A stretch of DNA of 64,000 nucleotides from Dyella_A ginsengisoli (GTDB lineage: Bacteria; Pseudomonadota; Gammaproteobacteria; Xanthomonadales; Rhodanobacteraceae). Every line of letters begins with the position of its first letter. Within the stretch, counting starts at the first letter, position 1. Positions 8,224 through 17,917 of the stretch are shown here, one piece after another. The stretch covers positions 930,001 through 994,000 of the forward strand of contig NZ_JADIKM010000001.1 of NCBI RefSeq assembly GCF_044904665.1. The letters run 5' to 3'. Below the pieces are notes generated by a model. It was given only the letters and a program-made list of their open reading frames with translations. It was not told where the DNA came from and made no database searches. The position numbers and the translations under genes were made by a program.

Positions 8224-8760
8224 ATGATCCACGAGATCCTGAAGATGGGCGACCCGCGCTTGCTGCGCGTGGCGCCTTCCGTGCCCGACACGATGATCGG
8301 CAGCGCCGAGCTCGACGCACTGATCGCCGACATGTTCGACACCATGCACCACGCCGGCGGCGTCGGTCTGGCCGCGCCGCAGATCGGCGTGGACCTGCAG
8401 CTGGTGATCTTCGGCTTCGAGCATTCGGACCGTTATCCCGACGCGCCCGAAGTGCCGCGCACCATCCTGCTCAACCCGGTGATCACCCCGCTCTCGCAGG
8501 ACATGGAGGAAGGCTGGGAAGGTTGTCTGTCCGTGCCCGGCCTGCGCGGCGTGGTCAGTCGCTACAGCCTGATCCGCTACCAGGGCGTGGACCCGCAGGG
8601 CGCGCCGATCGACCGCCGCGCCGACGGTTTCCACGCCCGCGTGGTGCAGCACGAGTGCGATCACCTGATCGGCCGCCTGTACCCCTCGCGCATCACCGAC
8701 TTCAGCCGCTTCGGCTTCACCGAGGTGCTGTTTCCGGGCCAGTCTCTGGGAGACGACTGA
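8224..8760 (+). CDS. def: Peptide deformylase
   Basis: This iron-dependent enzyme of 178 residues removes the formyl group from nascent proteins. All three family motifs are present: GVGLAAPQ (46-53), EGCLS with metal ligand C101, and QHECDHL with H143 and H147 as ligands and E144 as catalytic base. The longer C-terminal end and the DMEEGWEGCLSVPGL context fit a second def copy beside the usual fmt-linked one. The DUF427 gene starts 1 bp after its stop, so they are likely cotranscribed. Confidence 0.95.
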   Translation: MIHEILKMGDPRLLRVAPSVPDTMIGSAELDALIADMFDTMHHAGGVGLAAPQIGVDLQLVIFGFEHSDRYPDAPEVPRTILLNPVITPLSQDMEEGWEGCLSVPGLRGVVSRYSLIRYQGVDPQGAPIDRRADGFHARVVQHECDHLIGRLYPSRITDFSRFGFTEVLFPGQSLGDD

Positions 8761-8761
8761 C

Positions 8762-9043
8762 ATGCGCGCAATCTGGAACGACACCGTGCTCGCCGAGAGC
8801 AACGACACCGTGGTGGTGGAGGGCAACCACTACTTTCCGGCCGAGGCGCTGCGGCGCGAGCATTTTCGCGACAGCGACCGCCACACCACCTGCCCGTGGA
8901 AAGGCACCGCGAGCTACTACGACGTGGTAGTGGGCGAGGCAGTGAATGCGGGTGCGGCCTGGTACTACCCCGCGCCCAAGGAGGCGGCGAAGCAGATCGC
9001 CGGCCGCGTGGCGTTCTGGAAGGGCGTGCAGGTCATCGACTGA
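8762..9043 (+). CDS. DUF427 domain protein
   Basis: This small cytosolic protein of 93 residues is entirely covered by the DUF427 fold. Conserved family features are IWNDTVLAES near the N-terminus, NHYFPAEAL, TTCPWKGTASYYDV in the middle and the terminal VAFWKGVQV. The family has no proven activity. The gene starts 1 bp after the def stop and therefore probably depends on translation of def. Confidence 0.9.
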   Translation: MRAIWNDTVLAESNDTVVVEGNHYFPAEALRREHFRDSDRHTTCPWKGTASYYDVVVGEAVNAGAAWYYPAPKEAAKQIAGRVAFWKGVQVID

Positions 9044-9127
9044 GTCGCCGCGGCGGATCGCCTCCAGGCGTCCCCGCCGGCGCGGCGCCCGGGTATGCTG
9101 CGCCGTCGCCAAGTCCAGGGGGATCCG

Positions 9128-9883
9128 ATGTCCGCGTCCGCACCGTCCGCCGCGCCGCTGCGCGGCTTCCGCTACTACGACCTGCTGGTCGGCGGCATGG
9201 TCGCCGTGCTGCTGTGCTCCAACCTGATCGGCCCGGCCAAGGTGTGCACGGTGACCTTGCCGCTGCTGGGCGCGCTCACCTTCGGTGCCGGCAACCTGTT
9301 CTTCCCGATCAGCTACATCTTCGGCGACGTGCTCACCGAGGTGTACGGCTACGCGCGGGCGCGTCGGGCGATCTGGGCGGGCTTCGGCGCGATGCTGTTT
9401 GCCACCTTCATGACCCAGGTGATCCTGCGCATGCCGGCCAGCCCGTCGGAGCCGTTCAACGCGCAGCTGCAGCCGGCGCTGGAAGTGGTGTTCGGCGGCA
9501 CCTGGCGGATCGCGCTGGCCTCGCTGGTGGCGTACTGGATCGGCGACTTCGCCAACTCCTTCGTGATGGCCAAGATGAAGCTGCTCACCCGCGGCCGCAT
9601 GCTGTGGACACGCACCATCGGCTCCACCCTCGTCGGCCAGGGCGTGGACAGCCTCACCTTCTACCCGATCGCCTTCATCGGCATCTGGGAAGGGCAGACC
9701 ATCGTCAAGGTGATCGCCTTCAACTGGCTGATGAAGGTGACGGTGGAGGTGGTGTTCACGCCGCTGACCTATGCCGTGGTCGGCTTCCTCAAGCGCCATG
9801 AAGGCGTGGACACGTTCGACGAGGGCACGCACTTCAATCCCTTCAGCCTGAAGGACGAGGGCGAGCTGCGTCGCGTCGAATGA
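9128..9883 (+). CDS. queP: Queuosine precursor transporter (QueP/YhhQ, VUT family)
   Basis: This inner-membrane protein has 251 residues and about six hydrophobic segments. The family imports preQ0/preQ1. Diagnostic parts are LLVGGMVAVLLCSNLIGPAK, FPISYIFGDVLTEVYGYARA, and the later WTRTIGSTLVGQGVDSLTFY. The start at 9128 gives the family's usual short N-terminus; an ATG 11 codons upstream is less likely. It complements queE and queC near the window start, suggesting both synthesis and salvage of queuosine precursors. Its last codon overlaps the next gene as ATGA. Confidence 0.92.
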   Translation: MSASAPSAAPLRGFRYYDLLVGGMVAVLLCSNLIGPAKVCTVTLPLLGALTFGAGNLFFPISYIFGDVLTEVYGYARARRAIWAGFGAMLFATFMTQVILRMPASPSEPFNAQLQPALEVVFGGTWRIALASLVAYWIGDFANSFVMAKMKLLTRGRMLWTRTIGSTLVGQGVDSLTFYPIAFIGIWEGQTIVKVIAFNWLMKVTVEVVFTPLTYAVVGFLKRHEGVDTFDEGTHFNPFSLKDEGELRRVE

Positions 9884-11028
9884 GTCGCGCGGGAACCACT
9901 TCGATGCGCCACGCCGGCATCGACCGGTTGCGCGGGCTCGCCATCGTGCTGGTGGTGCTGCACCACCTGGGCCTGCGCATGCCGTTGCGCGACACCGCGC
10001 TGGGTGACTGGCTGCCGCGCCGGCTGTTGAATGCGTTGAACTACAACGGCTACGAGGCCGTGTTCGTGTTCTTCGTGATCAGCGGTTTCCTGATCGCGGG
10101 CAACGCGCTGGATCGCTGGGGCGACCTGACGCGAATCGATCTGGCCACGTTCTACCGGCGTCGTGCCTCGCGCATCCTGCCCTGCCTGCTGGCGCTGGTG
10201 GGCGTGCTGGCGCTGCTCCACGCGCTGAACGTGCCGGACTATGTGATCGAGCGCCCCGGGCAGTCGCTGGGTGGTGCCGTCGCCTCGGCACTGGGCCTGT
10301 ACCTCAACTGGTATGAAGGGCAGACGGGCTATCTCCCGGGCAACTGGGACGTGCTGTGGTCGCTGTCGATCGAGGAGGCCTTCTACCTCGGCTTTCCACT
10401 CGTATGCCTGCTCACGCGCCGGCGTGCGGTGCTGGTGCCGCTGCTGGTGCTGCTCGCGCTGTCGCTGCCGTGGTCGCTGGCGTCGATTGCCGGCAACGAG
10501 GTGTGGAAGGAGAAGGCGTATCTGCCGGGCATGGCGGCCATCGCGACCGGGATCCTGGGTGCGTTGTGGGTGCGCGCGTGGCCACCTGCCGCCCGCGATG
10601 CCCGCGCGCTGCGCTGGTTCGGTGGCGCGGCGATGCTCGCCATGATGACGCTCACCGCATCCTGGCTGTGGCGCACCATGCGCGACGGCGTGATGCTGAT
10701 GCTCACCGTCGCGACGCTGTGCCTGCTGGTGGGCATGTCGCCGTCGGCACCTTCACGCAACCGCCTGCGCGGGTTCGGCTGGCTCGAAAGCTGGGGACGA
10801 CTGAGCTACGAGATCTATCTCACCCACATGTTCGTGGTGTTCACTGCCGTGCGACTGTGGCGTGCCATGGGCGGCGATCCGCGCGCGGGCTTGTGGTGGT
10901 ACCTGCCCACCCTGCTGCTGGCCTGGTGGCTGGGCTGGCTGGTCGCCCGCGCCTTTTCGCAGCCCTGCGAGCGATGGCTCAGGGGCCGCGGCTCCGTGCC
11001 GTCAATTGCAGGCGGCACATCGGCCTGA
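9880..11028 (+). CDS. Acyltransferase 3 family membrane protein
   Basis: This 382-residue integral membrane protein of the acyltransferase-3 (OafA/YrhL-type) family typically O-acetylates surface glycans. The N-terminal IDRLRGLAIVLVVLHHLG carries the conserved Arg and His region. FFVISGFLI and YRRRASRILPCLLAL follow. The middle LWSLSIEEAFYLGFPL is the family's SxExxFY-type motif. About ten hydrophobic segments are visible. The start overlaps the queP stop (ATGA), implying coupling, although the functional link with a purine transporter is unclear. The glycan acted on cannot be deduced. Confidence 0.9.
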   Translation: MSRAGTTSMRHAGIDRLRGLAIVLVVLHHLGLRMPLRDTALGDWLPRRLLNALNYNGYEAVFVFFVISGFLIAGNALDRWGDLTRIDLATFYRRRASRILPCLLALVGVLALLHALNVPDYVIERPGQSLGGAVASALGLYLNWYEGQTGYLPGNWDVLWSLSIEEAFYLGFPLVCLLTRRRAVLVPLLVLLALSLPWSLASIAGNEVWKEKAYLPGMAAIATGILGALWVRAWPPAARDARALRWFGGAAMLAMMTLTASWLWRTMRDGVMLMLTVATLCLLVGMSPSAPSRNRLRGFGWLESWGRLSYEIYLTHMFVVFTAVRLWRAMGGDPRAGLWWYLPTLLLAWWLGWLVARAFSQPCERWLRGRGSVPSIAGGTSA

Positions 11029-11263
11029 CCCTGGCGCAAGCTTCACTTTGCGCCGACAGGCGTGCGTTCGACGACCAGACCGGCAAGGCGCCTCAAGAAA
11101 CCTGCGGCTCGGCCGATAGGCCCGGTATGGTATGCCGTGCAACCCGTCGTTCCGCTTGTCCGGACCCGCTCGAGGCCGCCGGCACGGCGGCCTTTGCGGG
11201 CCAAGGCCGCGGCCTGGTGGCCGACCACGTCCGGTTGACGGGCGGTGCGGGATGGTGGCCGGC

Positions 11264-11641
11264 ATGAGCCATTTCGACAAGCCACGCGCCGCCGCCGCCG
11301 GCAATACCGTCGACTGGGACGATCCGCACCTGCAGTCCCTGCTGAGCAAGACAGAGGGCTGGAGTCTGGACAACCGCGGCGTGTTCTCCCCCGTCGCGTG
11401 CGAGGTGCACATGGGGTGGGGCGCGGGCGCCGGCAAGCCGGCCACGCTGGTGTTCGAGCGCGACGGCGTGATGGTGGTGGAGGCCAGCTTCATCATTCCG
11501 CGTGGCGAGCAGGTGCGCGTCGATCGCGTGCAGGCCGGCGCACTGCGATCGACCTGGGGCAACGTGGTGGAAGGGCGCGAGGGTCATCGCGCCGACGACC
11601 GTGCCAACGGCGTCTACGTGTACTGGGTGCATACACGCTGA
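11264..11641 (+). CDS. Small conserved-looking protein of unknown function
   Basis: This 125-residue protein was not recognised. It has no signal peptide or membrane segment. The C-terminal half reads like a small beta-rich domain (LVFERDGVMVVEASFIIP, then a basic VRVDRV patch and YVYWVHTR), with a vague resemblance to PilZ folds, but the RxxxR and D/NxSxxG signatures are not convincingly present. ATG at 11264 is preferred; ATG at 11252 is possible. Codon use is in line with neighbours, so it is probably a real gene. It stands alone between the acyltransferase and a long non-coding region. Confidence 0.6.
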   Translation: MSHFDKPRAAAAGNTVDWDDPHLQSLLSKTEGWSLDNRGVFSPVACEVHMGWGAGAGKPATLVFERDGVMVVEASFIIPRGEQVRVDRVQAGALRSTWGNVVEGREGHRADDRANGVYVYWVHTR

Positions 11642-12577
11642 AGTAAGTGCCATCGTGGCTGGGGCATGACCCGCACGATGCCGGCTCATTGCCGTGCTGT
11701 CGGCTCTTGCGTGCCGGTCAGGTCGTCGGCGAGAGCCAGTTGTCGATGCCGGTATTGCCGGTCGTCCGAGGGCATGCGTCTCCGGCCGGAGTGTCCAGGT
11801 CTGCCGGTGTTCTGGCGTGTCACGGCTATGGCGTTCGTTCCGCATGTCGGGTTGCACCGGGTTGGCGGGAGAGCGCGGGGCTGCCATGAACGCGCGTGGA
11901 AAACCGGAGCAGCGCTGACCCGCCTGGCGGTTCCGTACGCGAAGAAGGGGCTGGTGCGCCCGCTGCAAAAGGTCGACGTCGCTTGTCGGGACAAAGTAAA
12001 GCCGTGCCCTGTCGGACCGGCCCGGGCCATCGATCGAAAACACGCGACCAGCATCCGTCTGGGGATGGTTTTAAAGCGGATTAAGGTGCGAGGCTGCGTA
12101 TTTCGCACCAATCGTGCGGCGCTCGTCGATCGAAGATGCGCAGTCTCGCATTCCTGCGGAAACACTTGCGGTTTCGCACGAAATTGTCGCCATTAATTGA
12201 TGTAGTTCGCATTTGTGCGAACGCAATTAATTTCGGCTCGTGGAGTATTTCGCAATACCTTGCGCGGCGGACTATTTAGATGCCCCCGATTCTGATTGCA
12301 AGTAGTTGCATTGATTGGACAAATTTGCCTGACAAATTCCGCGTAGATTGCCAGTTCGTCTTGTCCAGATAAGTGAAAAATGCTTGTTGCGCATCGAGTA
12401 ATGGTCGGATTAATGTCCATCCGCTCGGCGTCTCCCTGGGGAGGGAGGTCGTGCATCTGCATATCGGCTGATATTGCCGCAATGACAGAGATTTTCTGCG
12501 TGCGCGGGGCGCGACGCGTAATTCGCGTCTGCATCACATCGATCGCCTATCACTCAACCAGTTTGGGGAGTTTTCGC
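11642..12577. other. 936-bp region without a convincing gene
   Basis: No frame here yields a recognisable protein, and the short open frames lack ribosome sites. GC falls markedly from about 12180 to 12420, unlike the surroundings. The stretch 12090-12260 carries repeated TTCGCA/TGCGAA motifs and a nested palindrome. It probably holds the regulatory region for the secreted protein at 12578, and may include remnants of a decayed gene. Confidence 0.6.
12192..12231. promoter_or_regulatory. Nested palindrome with TTCGCA motifs
   Basis: ATTAATTG (12192-12199) is mirrored by CAATTAAT (12224-12231). Inside it, GTTCGCA (12205-12211) is mirrored by TGCGAAC (12216-12222) around TTTG. More TTCGCA copies lie at 12102, 12173 and 12249, the last within GTATT-TCGC-AATAC. 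The arrangement suggests a protein-binding region rather than a terminator; the binding factor is unknown. Confidence 0.45.
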
Positions 12578-13702
12578 ATGTCCAAATACAGCAGTCGCTG
12601 GCTCGGCATTATCGGTGCCGCTGCCCTGCTCGGCGTTTCCGCCGGCGCCATGGCCGGCGCGGCACCGGGCAGTTCCGATACCAATCCGTATTCGCCGGCT
12701 TACGGTCATGCCTATCGGCACGGCCCGGTGCCGACCCGTGAGGCACATGATCTGATGCGGTCATGGGCCGCGCTGCACGCCGCCCGGACGTCGGGCACCG
12801 CGTCGTCGAAGCTGCTGGGTTTCGGCGGGGGTGTCGACGGGATCGGGGTGACCAGCGGCACGCCCAAGGTCTATCTGGTGGTCTACGGCAGCCAGTGGGG
12901 CACCGCCGGCACCGACGCCAGCGGCAACATGACGCTGTCGAACGATGCGGTAGGCGCCGTACCGTATCTGGAGAAGCTGTTCGCGGGTCTGGGCACGGGC
13001 GGCGAGCTGTGGTCGGGCACGATGACCCAGTACTGCGACGGCCCGCTGGTTTCAAGTGGCGCGACGTTCTGCCCTTCGGGTGCGCCGCACATCGGTTATC
13101 CGACCGGCGGCGCACTGGCCGGCATCTGGTATGACAACTCGGTGTCCTCGCCCTCGCAGGCGACCGGCGCCCAGCTGGCACAGGAGGCGATCAAGGCCGC
13201 GCAGCATTTCGGCAATACCACCGCGGCATCCAACCGTTACGTGCAGTACGTGATCCTGTCGCCGAGCGGCACGCATCCGGACGGCTTCAACACCTCCAGT
13301 GGCCAGTTCTGCGCGTGGCACGACTGGAACGGTGACCAGGGCGTGAGCTCGACTGTCGGCGACGTGGCGTTCACCAATATGCCGTATGTCTACGACATGG
13401 GTACCAGCTGCGGCGAGAACTTCGTCAACAGCGGTGCGGCGGGTGTGCTCGATGGCTTCTCAATCGTGGAGGGCCACGAGTATGCCGAGACCGTTACCGA
13501 CCAGAACCCGGCCGGTGGCTGGACCAATCTGACCCGCAGGAGCAGCAGCTACGGCCAGGAGAACGGCGATGAGTGCGCCTGGATCTCCTCCGGTCAGGGC
13601 AGGTCGGCCGACGTGGTGATGGCCAACGGCACCTTCGCCATGCAGAGCACCTGGTCGAACGACACCAACGAGTGCGACATCGCCCATCCGGTCGTGCAGT
13701 AA
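12578..13702 (+). CDS. Secreted protein with HEYAE metallopeptidase-like motif
   Basis: This exported protein has 374 residues and a signal peptide at about 1-27 (GIIGAAALLGVSAGAMA). The mature part contains KVYLVVYGSQWG, which recalls EXORDIUM-like/phosphate-induced secreted proteins. HEYAE (H300, E301, E304) within VEGHEYAETVTD looks like a zinc-peptidase active site; similar HExxE-tDP motifs occur in bacterial secreted proteins of unclear activity. Several cysteines (CDG, FCPSG, FCAW, TSCGE, ECAW, ECD) suggest disulphides. The start has GGGGAG 8 nt upstream. It is a monocistronic unit ending at a terminator. Function as a protease is an inference. Confidence 0.75.
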   Translation: MSKYSSRWLGIIGAAALLGVSAGAMAGAAPGSSDTNPYSPAYGHAYRHGPVPTREAHDLMRSWAALHAARTSGTASSKLLGFGGGVDGIGVTSGTPKVYLVVYGSQWGTAGTDASGNMTLSNDAVGAVPYLEKLFAGLGTGGELWSGTMTQYCDGPLVSSGATFCPSGAPHIGYPTGGALAGIWYDNSVSSPSQATGAQLAQEAIKAAQHFGNTTAASNRYVQYVILSPSGTHPDGFNTSSGQFCAWHDWNGDQGVSSTVGDVAFTNMPYVYDMGTSCGENFVNSGAAGVLDGFSIVEGHEYAETVTDQNPAGGWTNLTRRSSSYGQENGDECAWISSGQGRSADVVMANGTFAMQSTWSNDTNECDIAHPVVQ

Positions 13703-13719
13703 GACGCGTAATCAGTGCA

Positions 13720-13762
13720 GAAACGAAAGGGCCGCGGCGTGAGCTGCGGCCCTTTCCGTTTC
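13720..13762. terminator. Bidirectional terminator between the secreted protein and pyrF
   Basis: GAAACGAAAGGGCCGC (13720-13735) faces GCGGCCCTTTCCGTTTC (13746-13762), which together form a long stem with one bulge. The T-rich flank on each strand (CCTTTCCGTTTC and its mirror) fits termination for the two convergent genes. Confidence 0.85.
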
Positions 13763-13790
13763 GTGGCTGGAATTGCTCTGGGCCCCTTGC

Positions 13791-14606
13791 TCAGCGACGC
13801 AGCTGGTTGATCATGTCGCGCAGTTCCAATGCCGCCGCGCGGGCGGAGGTGGCGAAGTCCTCGCCCTGGCCGGCGTAAAGGATGCCGCGCGAGGAGTTGA
13901 TCATCAGGCCGGTGCGGTCGGCGGTGAGGCCGTGGCGGAGCACGGCCGCCACGTCGCCGCCCTGGGCGCCGATGCCCGGCACCAGCAGTGGCATGTCACC
14001 GACGCGGGCGCGGACCTGGCCCAGTTCCTCCGGCCAGGTGGCGCCGCAGACCAGTGCGCAGTTGCCGTTGCCGTTCCACTCGCGCGCGACGGTCTCGGCC
14101 ACGCGCAGGTAGAGCGGCGCGCCGCCGCAGTCCAGCGCCTGGAAGTCCGCGCCGCCCGGATTGGAGGTGCGGCACAGCAGGATCACGCCCTTGTCGGCGC
14201 GCTCCAGGAACGGCGCGATCGAGTCGCGGCCCATGTACGGATTGAGCGTCACCGCGTCGGCGCCGAAGCGCTCGAACGCCTCGCTGGCGTAATGCTGCGC
14301 GGTTGAGCCGATGTCGCCGCGCTTGGCGTCGAGGATCACCGGTATGCCGGGGTGCTTGTCGTGGATGTGCGCGATCAGCCGTTCCAGCGTGTCTTCGGCG
14401 CGCAGCGCGGCGAAGTGGGCGATCTGCGGCTTGAACGCGCAGGCGAGGTCGGCGGTGGCGTCGACGATGGCTGCGCAGAATTCGAATACCGCGTCGGGCC
14501 GCCCCTTCAGCTGCGCCGGCAGCTTGCCCAGCTCGGGATCGAGGCCCACGCAGACCAGCGAATCGTGGCGCTGCCAGGCGTCGGCAAGGGTTTGCATGAA
14601 GCTCAT
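13791..14606 (-). CDS. pyrF: Orotidine 5'-phosphate decarboxylase
   Basis: This enzyme of 271 residues makes UMP from OMP, the last step of de novo pyrimidine synthesis. The catalytic DAKRGDIGSTA stretch and VCVGLDPELGKLP are diagnostic; the length and the ending of the barrel fit the longer subfamily 2 of PyrF. The start at 14606 has GAGGAA about 8 nt upstream. Upstream in-frame extension would overlap the cupin gene and is rejected. It is probably cotranscribed with the cupin gene 25 bp upstream. pyrB is also in this window but far away. Confidence 0.95.
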   Translation of the reverse strand: MSFMQTLADAWQRHDSLVCVGLDPELGKLPAQLKGRPDAVFEFCAAIVDATADLACAFKPQIAHFAALRAEDTLERLIAHIHDKHPGIPVILDAKRGDIGSTAQHYASEAFERFGADAVTLNPYMGRDSIAPFLERADKGVILLCRTSNPGGADFQALDCGGAPLYLRVAETVAREWNGNGNCALVCGATWPEELGQVRARVGDMPLLVPGIGAQGGDVAAVLRHGLTADRTGLMINSSRGILYAGQGEDFATSARAAALELRDMINQLRR

Positions 14607-14631
14607 CGCGGGTTCCTCGGGAGGGCGGCCG

Positions 14632-15108
14632 TCAGTACGGCGTGCCGTCCTTGTGCAGGTAGGTCCAGCGCCCGTCGAGGGTGGCGCCCTTGAGATCGAC
14701 GTCCGGGTAATCGACCGTCTCGCCGACGCAGCGCGCGCCGATCTCCAGGTACAGCACCTCCGCGTCGCTGCGGTTGACCAGCGCGTGGCCGTCGCCGGTA
14801 CCGGCCTTGAAGCCGGCGCACATGCCCGGGCGCAGCGGTGTCTCGCCGGCGTCGGTGAGCAGGGTCGGCGTGCCCTCGAGGATGTAGACGAACTCGTCCT
14901 CGAGGTGGTGTGCATGGCGTAGTGCCGAGTGCGCGCCGGGTCCGAGCCGGGCCAGGTTGACGCCGAAAGCGGTCAGGCCGAACACGTCGCCCAGCCTGCG
15001 CCGCAGCCGGTCGCCCATCTGCGCGGCGAACGGCGCGGGATAGCCCGAGCCGGTGCGCGCGGGGGCGTCACCGGCATCGATCGCTATGGGCAGCTTGGTG
15101 TCATCCAC
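14632..15108 (-). CDS. Cupin-domain protein
   Basis: This small protein of 158 residues has one double-stranded beta-helix domain. The cupin motif 1 region RHAHHLEDEFVYILEG carries possible metal ligands (two His and Glu), and motif 2 is PGMCAGFKAGTGDGHALVN. Such single-domain cupins include sugar-binding or dioxygenase-like proteins; the activity is not known. It starts with GTG 4 bp after the ettA stop and precedes pyrF, so ettA-cupin-pyrF may form one transcript. Confidence 0.85.
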   Translation of the reverse strand: MDDTKLPIAIDAGDAPARTGSGYPAPFAAQMGDRLRRRLGDVFGLTAFGVNLARLGPGAHSALRHAHHLEDEFVYILEGTPTLLTDAGETPLRPGMCAGFKAGTGDGHALVNRSDAEVLYLEIGARCVGETVDYPDVDLKGATLDGRWTYLHKDGTPY

Positions 15109-15112
15109 GGCG

Positions 15113-16774
<1,662 letters not shown>

Positions 16775-16967
16775 GCTGGCTCCCGAAAGGCGTCCGCAAG
16801 CCGCGTTTGCGCGCGGCCCGGCAAGGTAGAGAACAAAGGGAAAAGACTGGCGATTATCGCCGATCGGCCATGTCGCTGCCATGGCGCGGGCCTGCACGCG
16901 GCCCGGCATCGGCTCGGCCACGCTCCACGCTCGCTCTTTCGACACGATCCGGGGTGACGGGGGCGAT

Positions 16968-17873
16968 ATGGAGGCGGTACGCAGGAGCGCAAGCGTAGGC
17001 CGCCGGCTGGTTCGGCTGGACGCCAGGATCGCGCGGCGGGCGCGGCACCTGGGCTGGCCGGGCGTGCTGGCGCACGAGTTCGTCCGCTTCGGCCTCAAGC
17101 AGGTCTCCGCCTGCCTGTTCGGCGGGCTGATGGTGGCCCTGCTGGTGGCGAGCTGGCGCTGGTATCCGGCGCACGCGGCGCTGTCGCGCTACGACTTCCT
17201 CACGCTGTCAGCGCTGGCGATCCAGCTGGTGCTGCTGGCGACCGGGCTGGAGAGCCGCGAGGAGGCCAGGGTCATCGCGCTGTTCCACGTGGTCGGCACG
17301 GCGATGGAGCTGTTCAAGACGGCGGTGGGGTCATGGACGTATCCCGGACCGTCGGTGCTGCACCTGGGCGGGGTGCCGCTGTTTACCGGCTTCATGTACG
17401 CAGCGGTGGGCAGCTACATCGCACGGGCGTGGCGGCTGTTCGATTTCCGCTTCAGTCGTCATCCGCCGTTCGGCGCCACGGTGGTGCTGGCCGTGGCGAT
17501 CTACGTGAATTTCTTCAGCCACCACTATCTGCCGGACGCCCGCTGGCTGCTGTTCGCCGCGCTGGCGGCGCTGTTCGGCCGCACCTGGGTGCATTACCGC
17601 ATCCGCCGGGTGCATCGGCGGATGCCGCTGCTGCTGGGATTCGTGCTGGTGGCGCTGTTCATCTGGCTGGCCGAGAACGTGGGCACCTACACCCACGCCT
17701 GGCTCTATCCCGCCCAGCGCGCCGGCTGGCATCCGGTGCCGCTGGCCAAGCTCGGTTCGTGGCTGCTGCTGATGGTGATCAGCTACGTGCTGGTCTCGGC
17801 GGTGCATCGGCGACAGACGCCGCGGCGGGGTGCGGCAAGCGCGCCGGTGGCCGCAAACCGCCGTCAGCGTTAA
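16968..17873 (+). CDS. DUF817 family membrane protein
   Basis: This 301-residue integral membrane protein has about eight hydrophobic segments. The family stretch HVVGTAMELFKTAVGSWTYP is clear, followed by PLFTGFMYAAVGSYIARAW and FSHHYLPDARW. The histidines and acidic residues within membrane segments are typical of DUF817, whose function is not established. ATG at 16968 leaves a basic N-terminus; an upstream ATG would lie in the ettA promoter region. It is transcribed divergently from ettA and stops 44 bp before glyA. Confidence 0.85.
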   Translation: MEAVRRSASVGRRLVRLDARIARRARHLGWPGVLAHEFVRFGLKQVSACLFGGLMVALLVASWRWYPAHAALSRYDFLTLSALAIQLVLLATGLESREEARVIALFHVVGTAMELFKTAVGSWTYPGPSVLHLGGVPLFTGFMYAAVGSYIARAWRLFDFRFSRHPPFGATVVLAVAIYVNFFSHHYLPDARWLLFAALAALFGRTWVHYRIRRVHRRMPLLLGFVLVALFIWLAENVGTYTHAWLYPAQRAGWHPVPLAKLGSWLLLMVISYVLVSAVHRRQTPRRGAASAPVAANRRQR

Positions 17874-17917
17874 ACTTTCGCGTCCTGTTCCCACCCTGAC
17901 CCTGCCGAGGCTCCCGA

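Noticed and set aside
11686..12165. Small open frames on both strands in the 11642-12577 spacer
   Set aside because: None has a ribosome site, a recognisable domain or typical codon bias; sequences are Arg/Pro/Thr-rich shadow-type.
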